This document shows, piece by piece, positions 61,654 to 64,000 of a DNA stretch of 64,000 nt (positions are counted from its first letter, which is position 1; each line of letters opens with the position of its first letter). The position numbers and the translations under genes are program-made. Source of the DNA: Mesorhizobium sp. M1E.F.Ca.ET.045.02.1.1 (GTDB lineage Bacteria > Pseudomonadota > Alphaproteobacteria > Rhizobiales > Rhizobiaceae); contig NZ_CP034447.1 in the NCBI RefSeq assembly GCF_003952485.1, positions 6,214,501 to 6,278,500 on the forward strand, written 5' to 3'. The notes under the pieces are model-generated. The model saw nothing but the letters and a program-made list of their open reading frames with translations, made no database searches and was not told the origin of the DNA.

Positions 61654-62385
61654 TCAGACCAGCCGCTGCCCGCCATCGATGTGGATCGTCTCGCCGGTCA
61701 TGAATGCGTTCTGCATCAGATAGAGATAGGCGGGCGCAACATCGGCAGGTGTCGCGATCTTTCCCGCCGGGATGCGGGCGCCCATCTGGTCGAAATAGCC
61801 TGCCTTGGCCTCGCCGACGATCTCGTCCCACATCTCGGTATCGACCCAGCCGGGCGAAACGATGTTGACGCGGGTCGGCGCAAGCTCGAGCGCCAGCGCG
61901 CGGGCGAAATAGGTGAAGGAGCCGGCGATCGCCGAGACGACCGAGCCGCCGGGAACCGGCGGTCGGTCCTTGTTTATACCGGAGGTGAAGGTCATGGAGC
62001 CGCCTTTCCTCAGCGTGCGCACGGCGTGCTTGGCCAGCATCACGGCGCCGACCAGCTTGCCGTCGACGAACTGGCGCACGAAATCCATGTCGGCCTCGCC
62101 GATCGGATAGTTGGGCGGCGGCGTGCCGGCCGTCGCCACCAGATGATCGAAGGCGCCGGCTTCGTCGAACAGGTGGGCGACGTCCCCCTCGTTGGCCATG
62201 TCGGCCGCAACGCCCATCACGCGCCCTGCCCCGGCGAGTTTCGCTACGGCGGCCTTCAGCTTGTCCGCCGAACGGCCGGCGATCACCACCTTAGCGCCAC
62301 CTTCGAGCGCTGCCACCGCCACGCCGAAACCGATGCCGGAGCTGCCTCCGACGACGATGATTTTCTTGTCCCTGAGCGTGGTCAT
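61654..62385 (-). CDS. SDR-family protein without canonical Tyr-Lys
   Basis: It has 243 residues, with GGAGGACCCC before the ATG. VVGGSSGIGFGVAVAAL nucleotide loop, ATAGTPPPN in place of NNAG, FTSGIN, and VSPGWVDTEM. The usual Tyr-x-x-x-Lys is replaced by SVVSAIAGSF. A subgroup of SDRs with this change exists, but its chemistry is unclear. The downstream gene at 62420 is on the same strand but upstream in transcription order, so the two may share a transcript. Confidence 0.85.
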   Translation of the reverse strand: MTTLRDKKIIVVGGSSGIGFGVAVAALEGGAKVVIAGRSADKLKAAVAKLAGAGRVMGVAADMANEGDVAHLFDEAGAFDHLVATAGTPPPNYPIGEADMDFVRQFVDGKLVGAVMLAKHAVRTLRKGGSMTFTSGINKDRPPVPGGSVVSAIAGSFTYFARALALELAPTRVNIVSPGWVDTEMWDEIVGEAKAGYFDQMGARIPAGKIATPADVAPAYLYLMQNAFMTGETIHIDGGQRLV

Positions 62386-62419
62386 GGGGTCCTCCGTCTT
62401 CCAGCTATGGGGTTGAAAA

Positions 62420-62905
62420 TTATGCGCGGCCGGCGTGGGCCGCTTCGATATCGGCGAGGATGATCTTGCTCATCTTGTACATCGCCTGCCGCGCCCGGTC
62501 GGCCTTCTCACGGTCCGGATCGTTCATCAGGCGCAGCGCCGGCTCCGGGATGACCTGCCAATAGACGCCGAATTTGTCCTTGAGCCAGCCGCAGGGTTTT
62601 TCCGAGCCGCCGCCTGCAGTCAGCGCATTCCAGTAGTAGTCGGTCTCGGCCTGGTCGCTGGTCTCGACGTAGAGCGAGATCCTTTCATTGAAGGGCGGCA
62701 CCCCGCCGGCGTTGAGCGCGGTGAAGCGCTGCCCTTCGAGCTCGAAGTCGAAGATCGCGTGCGGCACCGTCCCGTTGGTGCCGCCGACGAAGTCGGTGAA
62801 TTCGATCGCGCCCAGCGCCCGGCCGTTCCTGAACACCGACAGATAGAAGTCGCGCGCCTCTTCGGCATCGAGGTTGAACCAGAGGAAGGGATGAACGGTA
62901 GCCAC
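62420..62905 (-). CDS. VOC-family protein (PhnB-like)
   Basis: It has 161 residues from GTG 62905, after GAGGCAAAC. PFLWFNLDAEEARDFYLSVF and a second module with RISLYVETSDQAETDYYW, then CGWLKDKFGVYWQVIP, the standard PhnB/3-demethylubiquinone methyltransferase-like fold. Its enzymatic role is unknown. It is divergent from the LysR gene and is a likely target of that regulator. Confidence 0.85.
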   Translation of the reverse strand: MATVHPFLWFNLDAEEARDFYLSVFRNGRALGAIEFTDFVGGTNGTVPHAIFDFELEGQRFTALNAGGVPPFNERISLYVETSDQAETDYYWNALTAGGGSEKPCGWLKDKFGVYWQVIPEPALRLMNDPDREKADRARQAMYKMSKIILADIEAAHAGRA

Positions 62906-62917
62906 GTTTGCCTCGTG

Positions 62918-62933
62918 ATTTTTGATCACAAAT
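62918..62933. promoter_or_regulatory. TGATCA-centred palindrome between VOC and LysR genes
   Basis: ATTTTTGATCACAAAT is a 16-bp palindrome with one mismatched pair. It lies 12 bp upstream of the VOC start codon and may be the LysR or another regulator's site. Confidence 0.4.
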
Positions 62934-63024
62934 CCTGTGAGGATTTTTGGCTGGCAAAAGCTCGACAGACAAACCAAAATTTAGCAAGTATTTGTTACCG
63001 TCACTCACAAATGACTTTCTCGCC

Positions 63025-63912
63025 GTGACCCGCAAGCTGCCGCCGTTGAATGCATTGCCGGCCTTCGAGGCCGCCGCGCGCCACCTGAATTTCTCCAGGG
63101 CGGCAGACGAGCTCAACGTCACGCATGGCGCCGTCAGCCGCGCGGTAAAACATCTCGAGGACCAGCTCGGCGTGCAGCTCTTCGAGCGCGCGACGCGCTC
63201 GGTGCGCCTCACCCCTGTCGGCGAGCCCTATGCGCGGGCGGTGCGCGAGGCGCTCGACCAGCTCTCGGTCGCCACCCACACGGCGACCTCCCGCCTCTCT
63301 GGCTCGACCTTGAATGTCAGCACGTCGGACGGCTTTGCCGGAAAATGGCTGGTGCCCCGGCTCTACCGATTCCATCGGGCGCATGCCGACATCGACGTAC
63401 GCGTCTCGACCACCGGCAAGCTCACCAATTTTCGCGGCGACGGCATCGATGTCGCCATCCGTTACGGCAGCGGCGATTATCCGGGGCTGACGTCGGAATT
63501 CCTCACCGGCGAGGAGGTTTTTCCCGTCTGCAGCCCCAGGCTCCTGGAGGGACCGCATCCGCTCAAGAAGCCTGAGGACCTCAAACATCACACGCTGATC
63601 CGCGACGGCTATCGGATCGACTGGGCGGCTTGGCTTGCCAGCGCCGGCGTCGAGGGCGTCGACCCGAACAGCGGGCTCACCTTCGATTCCGCCACCTTCG
63701 CGGTGGAATCGGCCGTGCAGGGCGAAGGCGTGGTGCTTGGCCGCACCATGCTGGTTTCGGCCGACCTCGCCACCGGCAGGCTGGTTCGGCCTTTCGACCA
63801 CGCGTTGAAAGCCGTCTCCAGCTTCTACCTCGTCTACCCACCAGAGGCGATCCGCCAGCGCAAGGTGAAGGCTTTTCGGGATTGGTTGTTTTCGGAGATC
63901 GGGCCGGGCTGA
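63025..63912 (+). CDS. LysR-family regulator (GcvA-like)
   Basis: It has 295 residues from GTG 63025 (MTRKLPPLNALPAFEAAARH). The winged HTH is FSRAADELNVTHGAVSRAVKHLEDQLG, as in GcvA/AmpR-type LysR regulators, followed by the substrate-binding domain (NVSTSDGFAGKWLVPRL, DVAIRYGSGDYPGL). No clear ribosome binding site precedes it. It is divergent from the VOC gene. Confidence 0.9.
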   Translation: MTRKLPPLNALPAFEAAARHLNFSRAADELNVTHGAVSRAVKHLEDQLGVQLFERATRSVRLTPVGEPYARAVREALDQLSVATHTATSRLSGSTLNVSTSDGFAGKWLVPRLYRFHRAHADIDVRVSTTGKLTNFRGDGIDVAIRYGSGDYPGLTSEFLTGEEVFPVCSPRLLEGPHPLKKPEDLKHHTLIRDGYRIDWAAWLASAGVEGVDPNSGLTFDSATFAVESAVQGEGVVLGRTMLVSADLATGRLVRPFDHALKAVSSFYLVYPPEAIRQRKVKAFRDWLFSEIGPG

Positions 63913-64000
63913 GTTCAGCGACCGTCTGCACAGCGCCTTGCTGCCTTCGAAACATGGCAGCCAGCCTGCACTTCCTGCGGCAATGGGGCAACCGACGGCG

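Overview
The window looks like chromosomal DNA of a Mesorhizobium-type member of the Rhizobiales (Alphaproteobacteria). The reasons are high GC, many small rhizobial families (DUF982, DUF1236, DUF6894, DUF1127, SyrA-like), a GcrA-like regulator, an alphaproteobacterial LexA-type box before dinB, and several interspersed palindromic repeat families common in this group. There is no rRNA or tRNA, and no complete prophage or conjugative element.

0-5 kb is a small regulatory island. A partial GcrA-like gene, a repeat-tailed hypothetical gene and an HTH gene lie divergent from an S24-type autocleavable repressor. The repressor region carries TCGTAC-N5-GTACGA operators, and two more such operators overlap the promoter of an unknown gene at 4.35 kb, suggesting a two-locus regulon. 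Between them lie a cupredoxin and a GSU2403-type nucleotidyltransferase preceded by two identically built TTATAAG-N14-CTTATAA elements. 5-14.5 kb is a run of small envelope and stress-type genes: a tandem pair of porin/YadA-tail proteins, three DUF1236 proteins, two paralogous zinc-ribbon proteins, and DUF2934, DUF982 and DUF6894 proteins, a SyrA/ExoX-like repressor and a small HAHxN membrane protein. 14.9-18.8 kb holds a TadE/TadG-like cluster with a partial tadE duplication and two divergent TadG-like paralogues. 19.4-20 kb holds three 58-bp-spaced repeats and a structured candidate sRNA with a terminator.

20-27 kb is mostly housekeeping: cupin, dinB, aldose 1-epimerase, SRPBCC, patatin, SDR and a ProC-like protein. 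27-32 kb encodes a secreted RTX/GH16 glycanase with its own type I secretion pair (PrsD/PrsE-like), probably acting on exopolysaccharide. An inward-facing ABC efflux cassette (adaptor, FtsX-like permease, ATPase) follows, and a decayed second copy of the prsE 3' end lies on its far side. 35.7-39.7 kb is a polyamine-type ABC uptake operon, followed by a convergent GlxA-type regulator and a divergent GntR/FCD regulator.

41.8-50 kb is a plastic zone. It has a ProW remnant, small secreted proteins, a GNAT enzyme, and an M20 amidohydrolase split by a nested IS block. That block has IS5/IS427-type ends with a TA duplication around an IS91-type transposase and a tyrosine recombinase. 50-64 kb carries a DHFR-type reductase and a YjlB-like cupin, an alcohol dehydrogenase remnant, and a TetR-fabF-SDR operon with two long inverted-repeat operators. 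It ends with a GGDEF-EAL protein, a SARP/TolB/TPR regulator broken by an apparent 2-bp slip in a GC tract, a DUF1127 gene, a second SDR, and a VOC protein divergent from a GcvA-like LysR regulator.
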